Shown here one piece after another: positions 31,017-42,800 of a stretch of 64,000 bases of DNA (its first letter is position 1; each line of letters starts with the position of its first letter). The DNA lies in assembly GCF_014633365.1 (NCBI RefSeq), contig NC_068344.1:13531669-13595668 (forward strand), given 5' to 3'. A program made the position numbers and the translations under genes. Below the pieces are notes generated by a model that saw only the letters and a list, made by a program, of their open reading frames with translations, ran no database searches and was not told the DNA's origin. This DNA is from Diospyros lotus (Eukaryota > Streptophyta > Magnoliopsida > Ericales > Ebenaceae).

Positions 31017-32156
31017 TTGGCTAAGAAGACTCAAAAAAAGGAGGCAGAAAATGAGGCGATAATCTCTTCTAAGGTAATCTCTCAAACAATTGTGCATAAT
31101 TCTGATAAACCTAATCCTCTTCCTTTTCCTAGCAAGTTATCTAAATCTAAAAAGGAAGATCAAGAAAAAGATATCTTGGAGATTTTTCAAAAGGTAGAAG
31201 TGAACATTCCTTTATTGGATGCCATTAAGCAAATCCCAAGGTACATAAAATTTCTCAAGGAATTGTGCACTAACAAGAGGAAGTTGAAAGGTAATGAGAA
31301 GGTAAGTATGGGAGAGAATGTTTCAGCCATCCTTCAAAAGAAATTACCTCCCAAATGCAAGGATAAAGGTATGTTCACCATCCCTTGCAAAGTAGGTAAT
31401 GTCAAGATTGAGAAAGCAATGTTAGATCTAGGAGCTTCAATAAATGTCATGCCTCTTTTTGTTTATTCATCTTTGAATATTGGGCCATTGAAAGAAACAG
31501 GTGTGACTATTCAACTTGCTGATAGATCTAATGTGTATCCTGAGGGAGTTCTTGAGGATGTTTTAGTGCAAGTTAATGAATTGGTTTTTCCTGTTGATTT
31601 TTATGTGCTTAACATGGAAGAAGATGACTCATCTAATCTAGCACCAATCTTATTAGGGAGACCATTTCTAAAAACAACAAGGACAAAGATTGATGTTCAT
31701 GATGGTACCCTTACCATGGAGTTCGATAGGGAGATTGTGAAATTTAATATATTTGATAACATGAGGTACCCTAATGATGTTCAATATGCATTTTCTATTG
31801 ATGTGGTTAATGTTTTTGCACAGGAGACTTTTGAGTTGAGACATGAGGGCAGGACAAAGGTAAGGACAAAGGATAAGACAAAGGCATTTCAAGACAGAAT
31901 GGTTGCTAGAAAGCAATTTGTGTTTGGACAAAAAGTTTTACTTTACAATTCAAGACTCAAATTAATGCCAGGTAAGTTACGTTCTCATTGGATTGGTCCT
32001 TTTGAAGTTACTAACATATTTTCTTATGGTGAAGTTGAGGTACGAAGCCTAGGAACTAATAAGGTGTTCAAGGTCAATGGGCATAGGCTTAAGCCATTTC
32101 ATGAAGGTTTTCAGGAGCAAACTGCGGATGAAGTGCAATTGAGAGATCCAACTTAA
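31017..32156 (+). CDS. pol: In-frame protease / integrase-C-terminus fusion
   Basis: A 380-codon open frame (no true start; it continues the gag frame after stops). Residues 1-130 are a lysine-rich linker with DAIKQIPRYIKFLKELC. The retropepsin part has MLDLGASINVMP (about residues 135-146, the DLGAS active site normal for this plant lineage) and APILLGRPFLKTTRTKIDVH (about 209-228). After about residue 275 the sequence passes straight to DRMVARKQFVFGQKVLLY, SRLKLMPGKLRSHWIGPF and FKVNGHRLKPF, the integrase C-terminal domain. RT, RNase H, the zinc finger and the integrase core, which fill about 2.5 kb in the pol at 39556-42800, are absent with no stop at the join. After the stop comes GAGGCAACCCAAGATG, seen downstream of integrase in related elements. 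Confidence 0.85.
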   Translation: MAKKTQKKEAENEAIISSKVISQTIVHNSDKPNPLPFPSKLSKSKKEDQEKDILEIFQKVEVNIPLLDAIKQIPRYIKFLKELCTNKRKLKGNEKVSMGENVSAILQKKLPPKCKDKGMFTIPCKVGNVKIEKAMLDLGASINVMPLFVYSSLNIGPLKETGVTIQLADRSNVYPEGVLEDVLVQVNELVFPVDFYVLNMEEDDSSNLAPILLGRPFLKTTRTKIDVHDGTLTMEFDREIVKFNIFDNMRYPNDVQYAFSIDVVNVFAQETFELRHEGRTKVRTKDKTKAFQDRMVARKQFVFGQKVLLYNSRLKLMPGKLRSHWIGPFEVTNIFSYGEVEVRSLGTNKVFKVNGHRLKPFHEGFQEQTADEVQLRDPT

Positions 32157-33946
32157 ACTGATTGAGAAGTGGCAATGTCGAGCTAAAGACGAAACAAAGG
32201 CGCTGCTTAGGAGGCAACCCAAGATGATTAGATTTGCTTTCTCTATCCCTTTTCTTTTCTTTTCATATGCATTATTTCTTTTTTCTGTGCCATTTTCTTG
32301 CATTTAGCCTTACATTGGGGACAATGTAAGTTTTAAGTGTGGGGGAGTGATTGCATTTAAAGAGTTTAGAGAGTGCATTTTGAACATGTTAATTTTTATT
32401 ATTATTATTATTATTGTTATTATTATTATTATTATTATTAGGATGTCTAGGATGTTTTCCCAATGATATTCAAGGATTCACATGTTATAAACTTAGATTG
32501 ACTTGAGGTGAGAATGTTATAACATGATTGAACAAAATACTTGCATACTTAGGCTAGAATTGACTCGAGTTTGATTTTGAAGAGTATTAACTTGTGTTGG
32601 TAGACTAAAAAACCATTATTGGGTGAGCCTTTGAGATTGAAACGTACATGGCAATCTTGTGTTTTCTTTTGGAGTGATGTTCATTCATGTAAGATTGCTA
32701 TAAAACTTACTTTTAATACTAGTCAAAGTTGCAGATTCATGTGCATGCATAAAGATTAAAATGGCATATAGGATTTATAACCACTTGACTTAAAAAGCCA
32801 ACCTTACAAAATTGACTTTAGTAGACCTATTTTGAGCTTATTGTCCTTTTCTTTGTTCAACAACCCTTGTTAATAAGCTATAAACCATTTTCATTTGTTA
32901 TCCTTATTTTGTTTACCCACCTTTGGACTAGTAGAGCATTTGAAATTATTCGATGGGTTTTGAAAAGGACGGTGAATTGAATGAGCATGGAGATGCTATT
33001 GTTGATTTGTTATGGTTGTATTATTGATGAAGTGGAATGTATTTGGGGAATGCTTATGATATTATGTCCTTGTAGCAAAAAAAAAAAAAAAAAAAGTTAC
33101 TGATATTTATCTACTCCTATGTTTTGAGCTACTTAGTAGTAATTGGGGGTTGACAGTATGCTCCTGCATCATCCTTCATGTCAAACGGTGGTTCAAAATA
33201 TGAGTATGCATATGCACCCTAAGCAATTATTTAGGAGAGTAACCGGGTGTCTTCATCACAAATGTCGATATTCGTGTCAAAAGCCAAGTAATGCTTAGAG
33301 AAAAAAATATATGTTGAAAAAAAAAAGAGAAAAAAAAAGGAAAGAAAAGAAAAAAAAAAGAAAAAAGAGGTGCAAGGACATAATATATGATTTTTTTTTT
33401 TTAAGGAAATGAACAAGGAAGAAAGAAACAAAGAGTATTTGATTATTGGTTGAGGTGTTGGGTCCTTCATGCCTAATTAACCCAAGTTGTTTCTAAATGC
33501 TCTATTAGTTTCATAGGTCTTAACCTTTCTCCCTTTTATATCCTACCTTTACCTTAGCCCCATTACAACCTTATTAAAGACCATTGGATTTGTGTACGGC
33601 ATGTGACATCAACAACAAAGATTGGATGAACAAGTAAGTTTATGGTAGTAATTGAGCATGAATTCAATGTTGAGTGAATTTTTCCAACCCTTAAACACTT
33701 GAGTGAATTATGAGTGACGTGTGAGGATCTACCATACTTGTTGATTGCTTTTTGAATGAAAATCTCTTGTTTATTTTAATTTGAGTATGTTGAGTGTTTT
33801 ATTTCATGACATGTTATAGTGTTTGATTCTTTGGGTTGTCATTGATTATGATGTGATATTTTTGGTGTCATTGGGGGAATTAATGTGATTGTGTCATGTC
33901 TCGTAGTCTTGCTTGAGGGCAAGCAAAAGCTAAGTGTGGGGGAATT
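32157..33946 (+). other. 3' non-coding region of the 27888 element
   Basis: No coding pattern. It holds two polypurine-like tracts: AAGTGTGGGGGAGTGATTG at about 32334 and AAGTGTGGGGGAATT at 33933-33946, the second abutting the 3' LTR. It also has an (ATT)n run at 32396-32441, an A-run at 33077-33095 and A-rich purine blocks at 33300-33370. An upstream copy of the tract is common in Athila/Tat elements. Confidence 0.75.
32396..32441. repeat. (ATT)n microsatellite
   Basis: About 15 ATT/TTA units with one G interruption. Confidence 0.9.
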
Positions 33947-35496
33947 TGATGAGTGCATAATTACATATATTTATTTCCCTTACATATGGTCTCTTGGGTG
34001 ATCTTTATGCCTTATTGTGTTGATTTATACTTATTTTTATGGTTAAGACAATTTTAGATAGGTTAGAATAAATTGGGCTTTTACTTACAAAATTTTAGCT
34101 TTTTAATATTTTGATCTTTCGATTTTCTTGCAGATTTTTGAACATGTTAGAGTTCAATAACATGAATAAGATCTTTAGAGATTTTGTAGAGGACTTCTTG
34201 GGCTTTCCAGAATGGTATTATTTGTCCAAATCCGAGTTCGTTTGGGCCTCCAAATATTGCTTTAAGTTAGGGCCAAAAAGCTGGGCCAAATCCTAATTGG
34301 ATTAGAATTCTACACAAACATGGAATCTTTAAAAGGCCATAACTTGAGCTTCTGAAGTCCAAATCGAGTGATTCAAAAGTCTAAATTCATCTAAACATTC
34401 TGAAATACAATTATTAAGAGGGGCTGAAGCCCAAAACACTTTTATCTGACCCAAAACAGGCTTTTAAGTTACAGGAGTCTAGGAGCCCTAATTCCTGGGC
34501 TGATTTGGATTCTTTGTTGGGGGATATTTAAAGTCTTGATCCAAGCTCAAGAGGGGGACGTCCAGGAAGTAAAAGAGGCAGATAAGCACATCCAAGAGGG
34601 GGAAGAAGCATCCTTTTCATATTTTTCTCTTCTTTTTGTGTTTTTCCTCTCATTATGTGTGGCTAAACTTTGGTTTTTCGGTAGAAGGATATTTTGAAGC
34701 CATGGTGAAGAACACTGTGAGATCTTTTTAAGTTTATTTGCAATCTGATTTTCTCTTGAATATTCATGTATCTTCTGATTTTAATGTTTATGATTGTGTG
34801 TTTTGATTGCATAGATGGCCGCTATTCAATTCTTGATGCATGATCTATTGCTAGCTTGAATACCAAATCCATAATTGTTTGGTCTTTCTTGCATAAGTAG
34901 CAACTAGGCTTGATGATTATGGATAAGCTTTCATTCAATTCCTAGGGAGTACATGTGTTGAATTAAATAAACCGAGCTTGTGTGTTTATTGTTCAGATTT
35001 GGTCTTGTTTCCACAAAGTTTAATGCTGCCATTGAATTAAATTCTAGAGAGCTTGTTCTAGGGTTGTTTGAAGGTAAGGGTTAATTGAAGAGCTTATTTT
35101 AATTAATTAAGAAGTATGGGAAACATTGAATGAACAAAGCTTGTTGTTCAGCTTTGTTGTTTTTTCTAAGGTCAAGTATTCAAGGAAAATTAGTGACTTT
35201 GGCATCAATGATCAGTGTTATAACCATTGGTGGATCAATCCCTTCTACATGAAGCGTTTCTATTGATTACTTTAATTTTATTACATTCTGATTTGTCTTA
35301 TTAATTTAGAATAATATTTTATTTTTAATTGTTTAAATTTCAAAATACAAACCCCCCAATCGTTTCTTCTATTTATTCTAATTTTTTCAAAGGAATAGAT
35401 CTAACCAATCCTTGTGGATACGACCTTGCTCATCACTATCACAATTCATATTTTTAAGAGCAAGAATTTATTATTTGTTGGATTCGACACCCATCA
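33947..35496 (+). mobile_element. 3' LTR of the 27888 element (1550 bp)
   Basis: It starts TGATGAGTGCATAATTAC and ends CGACACCCATCA, followed by the target duplication CCTCC. It aligns to the 5' LTR without large gaps. Confidence 0.93.
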
Positions 35497-36333
35497 CCTC
35501 CATTGCTTCACCCTCAATGGCTTCGGGGGTGTTTTTAATGTCCCAAACCTAGAGACAACCATTTATCTTAAATGGAAAAGTGGTATTTTAATGTCAGATT
35601 CCCAGACGATTTTTTTTTTTTCATGGAAAAACAGACTAAGCCTACAGAATAATTCCCGGGACCTAACTAATGGATGAGAAATTTTTCATGGCTATGGTTT
35701 GGACGGAGGCAATAATGCAAATGGTTATGTAATTAACAGGAGCATCAATGGGCTATTAATGGAAATTGATCAAAAAGAAATAGGTCAATTGGCTCAAGTG
35801 ATAAGAAAATGATCCCTCTATGATGTTCCATAAAACAATGCTATCCATTCAACTGGTTCCAAGCTTAGAGTCAGTTAAGTTTAGCTGTTATCATTAAAGA
35901 CACTCAAAGCAAAATGTTGTTTTGAAGCTATTGAAAGATGAGAGAATCAACAAAGTATTTTATTTTATGAATAGGTGTTATTTCACTCAGAATAAACAGT
36001 TATAAAGCTCTAACATTTACTTGGGTAACAAATCTCCACTCAATTTGAGAATTTGGGCAATTTGCTTACCATTTCACCATTTTTATATGCCATCCAAACA
36101 AATGAACAAAAATAAAGCATCCTAAGTAGTCCTGGTCCTGGTTCTAAATCTCATGCAGTTCTGTTTTCAATCAAAAGATTATCATACAAATAACCAATTG
36201 TGAATCTAAAGCATTAAGCATAATAATCTAAAGCATAGAGTAAGCAAAGTCACTTTTATTGAAAAAGGAAAATGTAATTAATCTTTGTTGTTCATAGGTA
36301 CAGAAGTTAAGTGTGAAGAATCAAATCCTATGA
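35497..36333 (-). other. Non-coding part of the Athila-like element, downstream of ORF3
   Basis: No gene seen. It separates ORF3 from the polypurine tract, and was continuous with 27119-27887 before the 27888 element inserted. Confidence 0.55.
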
Positions 36334-37849
36334 CTACTCAGTGCCATCAGTGGCATCATCAGAAATGGAGTTCTCTTCAGTGGAGTCACCAGGAGGGGCA
36401 GCAGGCTCTGGCTGAGGCTGAGTCTTTGTCGCTGGAGGTTTCTCTCCTGCACCTTTGATCAAGTTAACGGTCTTCTGTAAGCAGTTTTCAGCATCGTCCA
36501 AGTCAGTGGGTTCATCATCCTCTCCTAATGACTGAGGTGATTCTTCATGTGATGGTTTTTGCAGCCGATCTACCTTCTCGTCCAATTCTTGGTAATGATT
36601 GTACATTTTCATTATTCCTGAATAAATAGCTCTCTGCCTCAGCTTCATCTCCTCAAAAATGGCATCCTGCCTCTCTTGCAAGTTCTTCAGTGATTGTTCT
36701 ACTAGAGTCTCATGCCTCTCTTTCCTTTCCTGCATTTCCTTGACTAACTCATACAAATCTCTATGTGAATGATCTCCCTCTTGTCTCTCTGTCCGGTCCT
36801 CTTGCAGTGGCGGTTCCTGAGATGGTTCTTCTTATGCTTCAACTTGCCTACTCGATGCCTCTCCTTTCTCGGATGTTTTGGCCTCAAGCCTCTTCAACTG
36901 CCCACTACTTCTTCGTGTAGATGCTGGGCTGATCCTATCCATTGTCTTGATGACTTCAAAAGTTGTCTTCTCTTTTACCCCGTTTCTCAACACAAAGTAG
37001 GTAATCAACCCTCCAAAGGGTAGTCCTCCACCACCATGTGCATGCTTGGCCACTAGGTCTATAGTATCAAAAATGTGCTTGGCCAAGTCTATGTGTACTC
37101 CTAGGCTTATCTTCCCCATGAACGTGGCTTACTTAACCAAGACACTGCCAGTGAATGGCATGAAATAAGAGCAAAGAAGTCTATGCAAGATGATGCATTT
37201 AGGGGATAAATTCTTCTTTGGGAGGGTAAGACCTAACCAAACAACATCTTCTTTCTCTGTCAGAATCCTAGCCAGGTTCTCTTTCCCCAAGTCCATACTT
37301 GCCTCCTCAAGGTCCCTCGGTGATGCCTCTCTTGGGATTTGGAAGGTTTCAGCAATATCAGAGGGCTTTAACTCTATTTTTACCTTTCTCACTTCAGTAA
37401 CTAAGCACCTATTTCCTAAGTCATCTCTGTCACTAGTTACATTTGAGTAAAACTCTTTGACTAGGGGAACGATGGCCTTGTGTTGAAACTTAACCCATGA
37501 CTACCGTCATTTGGCAGTAATCAATGACAACAAATCATACGGGGGCTCTTCAAAACGTTTCAACATGATTCCCCTCTCACAAAGCATGGTCTTTTTGCAT
37601 ATCCTCACTATAATTCTTTTCAGCAGTGGGGCTAATGAACCTAACATTGGAATATGGAAGGTTCAAATCAATGGTTGGGGTGGCAGCGGGTTCTTTTCCT
37701 TTCTGCCTCTTTGAGGCCCTAGAGCTTTCTCCTACAACCTTAGGGCGTTTTTGCTTCAGAGACATGGCTAATTGAGGGTTGTTTGGTCTAGGGAGTTGGC
37801 TTTGGAATTTTGTCGAACAGTTGGTAGGCACAATGTGGTTCCTCCCCAC
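36334..37849 (-). pseudogene. Athila-type additional ORF (plant transposon protein domain)
   Basis: Minus strand, three frame pieces. The first (37849-37577) contains MSLKQKRPKVVGESSRASKR and RFISPTAEKNYSEDM. A continuation around 37570-37400 reads ERGIMLKRFEEPPYDLLSLI and LVKEFYSNV. After a frameshift, KPSDIAETFQIPREA, CIILHRLLCSYFMPFTG, then (after a stop near 37129) DLAKHIFDTIDLVA and LPFGGLITYFVLRNGV. A further stop near 36831 leads into a long charged helix (residues MQERKERHETLVEQSLKNL onward) and an acidic proline-rich tail. The domain order and the position downstream of integrase fit the third ORF of Athila elements, sometimes called env-like; its function is not established. I see no signal peptide or membrane segment. 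Confidence 0.8.
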
Positions 37850-37879
37850 CCAATCCTTTTTTTTCTCACACTAAACTCC

Positions 37880-39060
37880 TTCACTCCCTCTTGTCAACAA
37901 CTCCTTTATCCAACAGAATGCTCTTTAAATTCAATCAATTTAAACAATCCTTAAATCTCGGCTATTCTTCTTCTGGAGCATTCGAATGCAGCAACCCCTA
38001 TTCGAATGAAGGCGCACTGTTCTTCCTTGTGTGTAACCGGCTCAATCTTTGGATGGTTGAAATGGATGATGAATGAGGGTTATTAGAAATGGGCAACAAG
38101 ATATATAGGGAGAGTTCGGGAGGATGGATGAATAATCGCATCGATTGAGGAGGGGTTTCAATCTTTAAAGGGGCGTGTCGATTCGGATTTCGCAAACGGT
38201 TATGGAACTAATAGGAGCATCATTCGAATGATTTTTGGGGTCATACGAATGATAGAGGTAGATTCGAATGGTAACTAAGAGATTCGAATGATGGTTCGGG
38301 TATTAGAACAATGGGCAACAGGGGATTCGAATGAGAGAGAGGGCATGCGGATGTTCGCTGAAAGATTTTAAAAGACTGGACACCTCATTCAAATGTGAAA
38401 AAATTCATTCGAATGAATTTTAAACAGTAACTTGATTATCGAAGGATTTGAGCTACTCATTTGAATGCAACAGTAGTTTCATTCGAATGAATTTCTCGGT
38501 CATTCGAATGACTATGAGGGTCATTCAAATGAATCTGGCAATATGCTCACAAAGGGCTTTTGAATACAACAATCATTCGAATGCAAAAAGCTTCATTCGA
38601 ATAACTTATTCGATCAACAAGATAAAAAAAATTTGATTTTTGTTTTTTTTTATTTCTTTGATTTTTTTTTAATTTTTTTTACAAGATAAATTAGCTAATT
38701 AAAGCCATATTCTAATGTTAGAAATGGATTCGGATGAAGGAAAGGTTATTCAAATAAACTTGAGGGTATTTGAATGCTGGTTGTAGTTTTTAAAGAAATA
38801 ACAGACTTATTCGAATGAATTTTTACTTCATTCGAATGAATTTCAAACAGTAACCTCATTTGTGAAGGAATTTGGCCAGCTATTCGAATGCAACAATGCT
38901 TTTATTCGAATGAATTTTGGGCATATTCGAATACAATAGAGACTATTCGAATGCTTTCTCGATTTATACTTCAATTGCTCACGGGTTATTCGAATAATTT
39001 ACAACACATTCGAATAATTGAGTTCATCCGAATACGATATTCGAATAATAGCAAGAAATT
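37880..39060 (-). repeat. Region dense in ATTCGAAT palindromes between pol and ORF3
   Basis: Many exact or one-off copies of CATTCGAATGAATTT and relatives occur, irregularly spaced, with A/T-rich filler. The motif matches that in the Athila-like LTR (26311-26940 and 42797-43160), so this is the same element family. No coding content. Confidence 0.75.
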
Positions 39061-39073
39061 TTTTTCTTCTTTT

Positions 39074-39098
39074 TATATATATATATATATATATTTTT
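39074..39098. repeat. (TA)n microsatellite
   Basis: An uninterrupted run of TA units followed by a T-run. Confidence 0.9.
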
Positions 39099-39213
39099 TT
39101 TTCACACATATTTCCAAAGACCCAAGTACCTATCACAAAATTTAAATTCTCACAGCAGATCATCAAGAGATATATATACAAATAAGCATGAATCATCCCA
39201 ACAGTTCAAGCAT

Positions 39214-39240
39214 ACCTTTACCCCCCCCCCCCAACTTGTT
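39214..39240 (-). other. Polypurine-tract-like sequence after pol
   Basis: On the minus strand AACAAGTTGGGGGGGGGG, similar in shape to AATGTTTAAGTTGGGGGG beside the LTR at 27119. It is probably the internal second tract of the Athila-like element. Confidence 0.5.
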
Positions 39241-39353
39241 GTGCACAATACTAAAGAAAGAGGATGTAAGGAATACCTGGATGTCTTCAATTTTTTTTTT
39301 TTTAGCACAAAGATCTAGTTGCTTACTCGGATATTGCTGGTAGTCTTCATTAC

Positions 39354-39590
39354 ATGTGTGGATCCATGAGCTTGCTACAATACTTGAAACCCCTACCCAG
39401 TGGGTGGATTTGTAAGATCCATGAGCTTACTACAGTTACAATACTTGAAACCCCTACCCAGTGGGTGAAAACAGTACATGAGAGCAAAACGCTACAGTTA
39501 TATTTTATTTTATTTATTTATTATTATTATTATTTTATATATATATGAGCAACCCCTACCCAGTGGGTAGATTTGTAAGATCCACGTTCT
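39354..39590. repeat. Triplicated pol-end segment
   Basis: CCCCTACCCAGTGGGT occurs three times (about 39390, 39454 and 39550), each linked to 'TTTGTAAGATCCA' or 'GAGCTTRCTACA'. The rightmost copy is the genuine 3' end of the pol frame; the other two lie beyond it. Confidence 0.75.
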
Positions 39591-42500
39591 CTTCTTGTTC
39601 ATTTAAAGATTCATAGTAGGGTTTCAGACGCTGTCCATTTACTTTGAGAACATGACCAGATTGAGGATTTTCTATATCAAATACACCATGAGCTGAGATG
39701 GAACGAATTCTGTAGGGCCCAGTCCACCTTGACTTGAGTTTTCCTAGAAATAAATGGAGCCTTGAGTCATAAAGAAGTACATGTTTACCTATACAAAAAT
39801 TCTTCCTGTTAATGTGCTGGTCATGCAATTTCTTCATGTGCATCTTAGAGAACTTGGCATTCTCAAATACCTCGTTTCTAAGTTCCTCAAGTTCATTCAG
39901 TTGCAACTTCCTGTTGAGGCCCACTTCTCCTAAACTTTCATTCATCTTCCTAATGGCCTAGTAAGCCTTGTGTTCAACCTCTACTGGCAGATAACATGGT
40001 TTTCCATAAACCAGTCGATAGGGAGACATGCCTAATATGGTTTTATGTGCAGTCCTATAGGCCCAAAGAGCATCAATTAACCTTAAGGACCAATCATTTC
40101 GGTTGGAATTGATAGTTTTCTCTAAAATGCGCTTGATCTCCCTATTTGCCAATTCTGCCTGGCTATTGGTCTGAGGGTGGTATGGCGTTGAGACTTTATG
40201 AACTACCCCATACTTTTTCATTAGATCTTCCATAGGTTTGTTACAGAAATGAGAACCCCCATCACTTATGATGGCTCGAGGCATACTAACCTACTAAAAA
40301 TGTTTTCCTTCAAGAATTTTACTATAATCCTGTGATCATTTGTCCTTGTTGGGATTGCCTTAACCCACTTGGAGACATAGTCTATAGCCAGTAAGATATA
40401 TTCATGTCCAAATGAGTTAGTAAAAGGGCCCATAAAATCCATTCCCCAACAATCAAAAATTTCAAGAACCAGAATGGGCTGTAGAGGCATCATGTTCTTT
40501 ATGGTCAGACTTCCTAACCTTTGACATCTATCACATGACAAACAAACTGGTGTACATCCCTAAACATAGTAGGTTAGTAAAATCCACTTTGTAGGATTTT
40601 TGCTATAGTTTTTCGGGTGGAGAAATGACCTCCACAGGCAAGGGTGTGACAAAAGTTTATTACACTATGTTGCTCATGTTCTGGAATGCACCTTCACAAG
40701 ATCTGATCAGCACAATATTTAAACAGATATGGTTCATCCCAAAAAAATGTTCTGACCTTCCTGAAAAACTTTTGTCTATCTAGCATAGTCCAATGGTTGG
40801 GAACTGAACCTACAGCTAAATAATTGGCTATGTCAACATACCAAGGGGCAGCAGTCAATGTGCTCACATGAAGACGATGTTCATCAGGAAAATTATCATG
40901 AATGGGACCCTCAGTAAGATCCTAACCTGGGATTCTAGATAGATGGTCAGCTACAACATTTTCTACTCCCTTTTTGTCCTTAATTTCTATGTGAAACTCT
41001 TGGAGGAGCAGAATCCACCTAATGAGACGTGGTTTGGTGTTTTGCTTAGTGAACAGGTATTTCAAAGCATCATGATCTATGTACATAATCACCTTTGATC
41101 CTACCAGGTATGACCTAAACTTATCCAACGCAAATACAATAGACAACAATTCTTTTTCTGTGGTAGTGTAGTTTCTCTGAGCTTCATTTAAGCTTCTGCT
41201 AGCATAGTAAATGACATGGGGCATCTTCTCTTTGTTTTGTCCTAGCACGACCCCTATGGCATAATCACTTGCATCACACATTAGTTGAAAAGGTAAAGTC
41301 CAGTCAGGAGGTTGTATGATGGGTGCAGAGATAAGTGCATGTTTCAGGTTCTCAAAGGCACTTTGATAATTTGACGTCCATTCGAATGGAACATCCTGAG
41401 ATAACAGACAACACAAAGGTCTTGCTATTGTGCTAAATGAGGCAATAAATCTCCTGTAAAAACCAGCATGACTAAGAAAAGATCTAATGTCCTTGACATT
41501 TCTAGGAGCTGGAAGCTTCTGAATGGCTTTAACTTTGGCTTTGTCTACTTCTGGACCCCTAGATGAGACTATGTGTCCTAAGATAATGCCTTGGTTAACC
41601 ATGAAGTGGCATTTTTCCCAATTGAGCACAAGATGAGTCTCTTCACATCGAATCAAAACTTTCTCCAAATTCTTTAAACACAAGTCAAAACTACTTCCAT
41701 AGACAGAGAACTCATCCATAAACACCTCCACAATATGTTCATCCATTTCACTAAAGATACTCATCATGCACATTTGAAAGGTGGCAGGAGCATTGCACAA
41801 CCCAAATGGCATACGTTTATATGCAAATGTCCCAAAAAGGCATGTGAAAGTGGTTTTCTCTTAATCTTCTAGTGCTACATCAATCTGACTATATCCTGAA
41901 TATCCATCCAAAAAGCAGTAGTATGCTTGACCTGCTATCCTTTCAAGTGTTTGATCCAGAAATGGGAGAGGAAAATGGTCCTTCCTGGTCATGGAGTTGA
42001 GTTTTCTATAGTCTATACACACACGCCAACCTATTTGGAGGCGAATTGGGACTAACTCATTTTTCTCATTTTCACCACAGTAACTCCAGACCGTTTAGGA
42101 ACAACCTGAGTTGGATTAACCCATTTTGAATCAGATATTGGATAAATAATACCTGCATCCAATAATTTGAGCACTTATTTCCTCACCACTTCTTTTATGT
42201 TGGGATTTAGTCTTCTCTGCATTTGCCTCACTAGTTTCGCATTTTCTTTTAAGAAGATCCTATGGGTGCAAATTAGAGGGCTAATTCCTTGTAAGTCTGA
42301 TATGGTCCACCCTAAAGCCTTCTTGTGTACTCTCAATACTTCTATCAATTGCACTTCTTGTTGGGTGGTTAGGTTGGAAGAAATGACTACTGGGTATGTC
42401 TCTTCTTCGCCTAGAAAGGCATACTTCAACTCATTTAGTAATGGTCTCCTTTCAAGAATGGGAGGATGACTCACAGAGGTTGATGGTTCTTTATGCAAAG

Positions 42501-42800
42501 GCTCCATAGGTTCTAGCTTAGGAATCCATTGAGTCATGGACATCTCACTTTCCTTTCTGTTGTTCTTCAAATTATTATCTTCTGCCACAGTTCCTCTCAC
42601 AAATTCTTTCTCAAAATACTCTTCAGACAGAGTTTGAATCAAATCTACCTCTTCTATCTCACTTTCAGTGCTCTGTTGTTTGGAAATTCTGAAAATATTC
42701 ATCTCCATAGTCATATTTCCAAACGACAGTTTCAAAACTCCATTCCTATAATTAATGATTGCATTGGAAGTTGCTAGGAATGGTCTACCAATTTTAGGAT
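39556..42800 (-). pseudogene. pol: Ty3/gypsy (Athila-like) Pol: RT, RNase H, integrase
   Basis: Read from 42800 down: the last strand of protease (IGRPFLATSNAI), a linker, and the RT N-terminus (KALGWTISDLQGISPLICTH). After a stop near 42175 comes VLKLLDAGIIYPI; a frame slip in 42060-41820 disturbs the central [15 protein letters not shown] is followed by the active-site box FMDEFSVYG, where the normal second aspartate is glutamate. RNase H keeps its motifs [37 protein letters not shown] and [10 protein letters not shown]. Beyond a stop at 40922 are the damaged HHCC finger and the integrase core (GMDFMGPF, AIDYVSKWVKAI, then after a frameshift near 40280 ISDGGSHF and [15 protein letters not shown]). 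The C-terminal domain ends VLLYDSRLHLFLGKLKSRW. Clearly inactive. Confidence 0.92.

Larger units (their letters stand above)
27888..35496 (+). mobile_element. Complete but non-autonomous Athila/Tat-type LTR retrotransposon (7609 bp)
   Basis: Two full LTRs (27888-29440 and 33947-35496), a primer-binding site, a polypurine tract and a perfect target duplication CCTCC (27883-27887 and 35497-35501) define the element. Inside are gag and a protease joined in frame to the integrase C-terminus; RT, RNase H and the integrase core are absent. A 1.8-kb non-coding 3' region follows. It is inserted in the opposite orientation into the 3' region of the Athila-like element. The LTRs look a few percent different by eye, so it is fairly young relative to its surroundings. 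Confidence 0.93.

Noticed and set aside
36334..42800. Endogenous plant pararetrovirus
   Set aside because: Domain order (protease, RT, RNase H, then integrase with HHCC and D,D,E motifs) and LTRs are those of a Ty3/gypsy element; no movement- or coat-protein region is seen.
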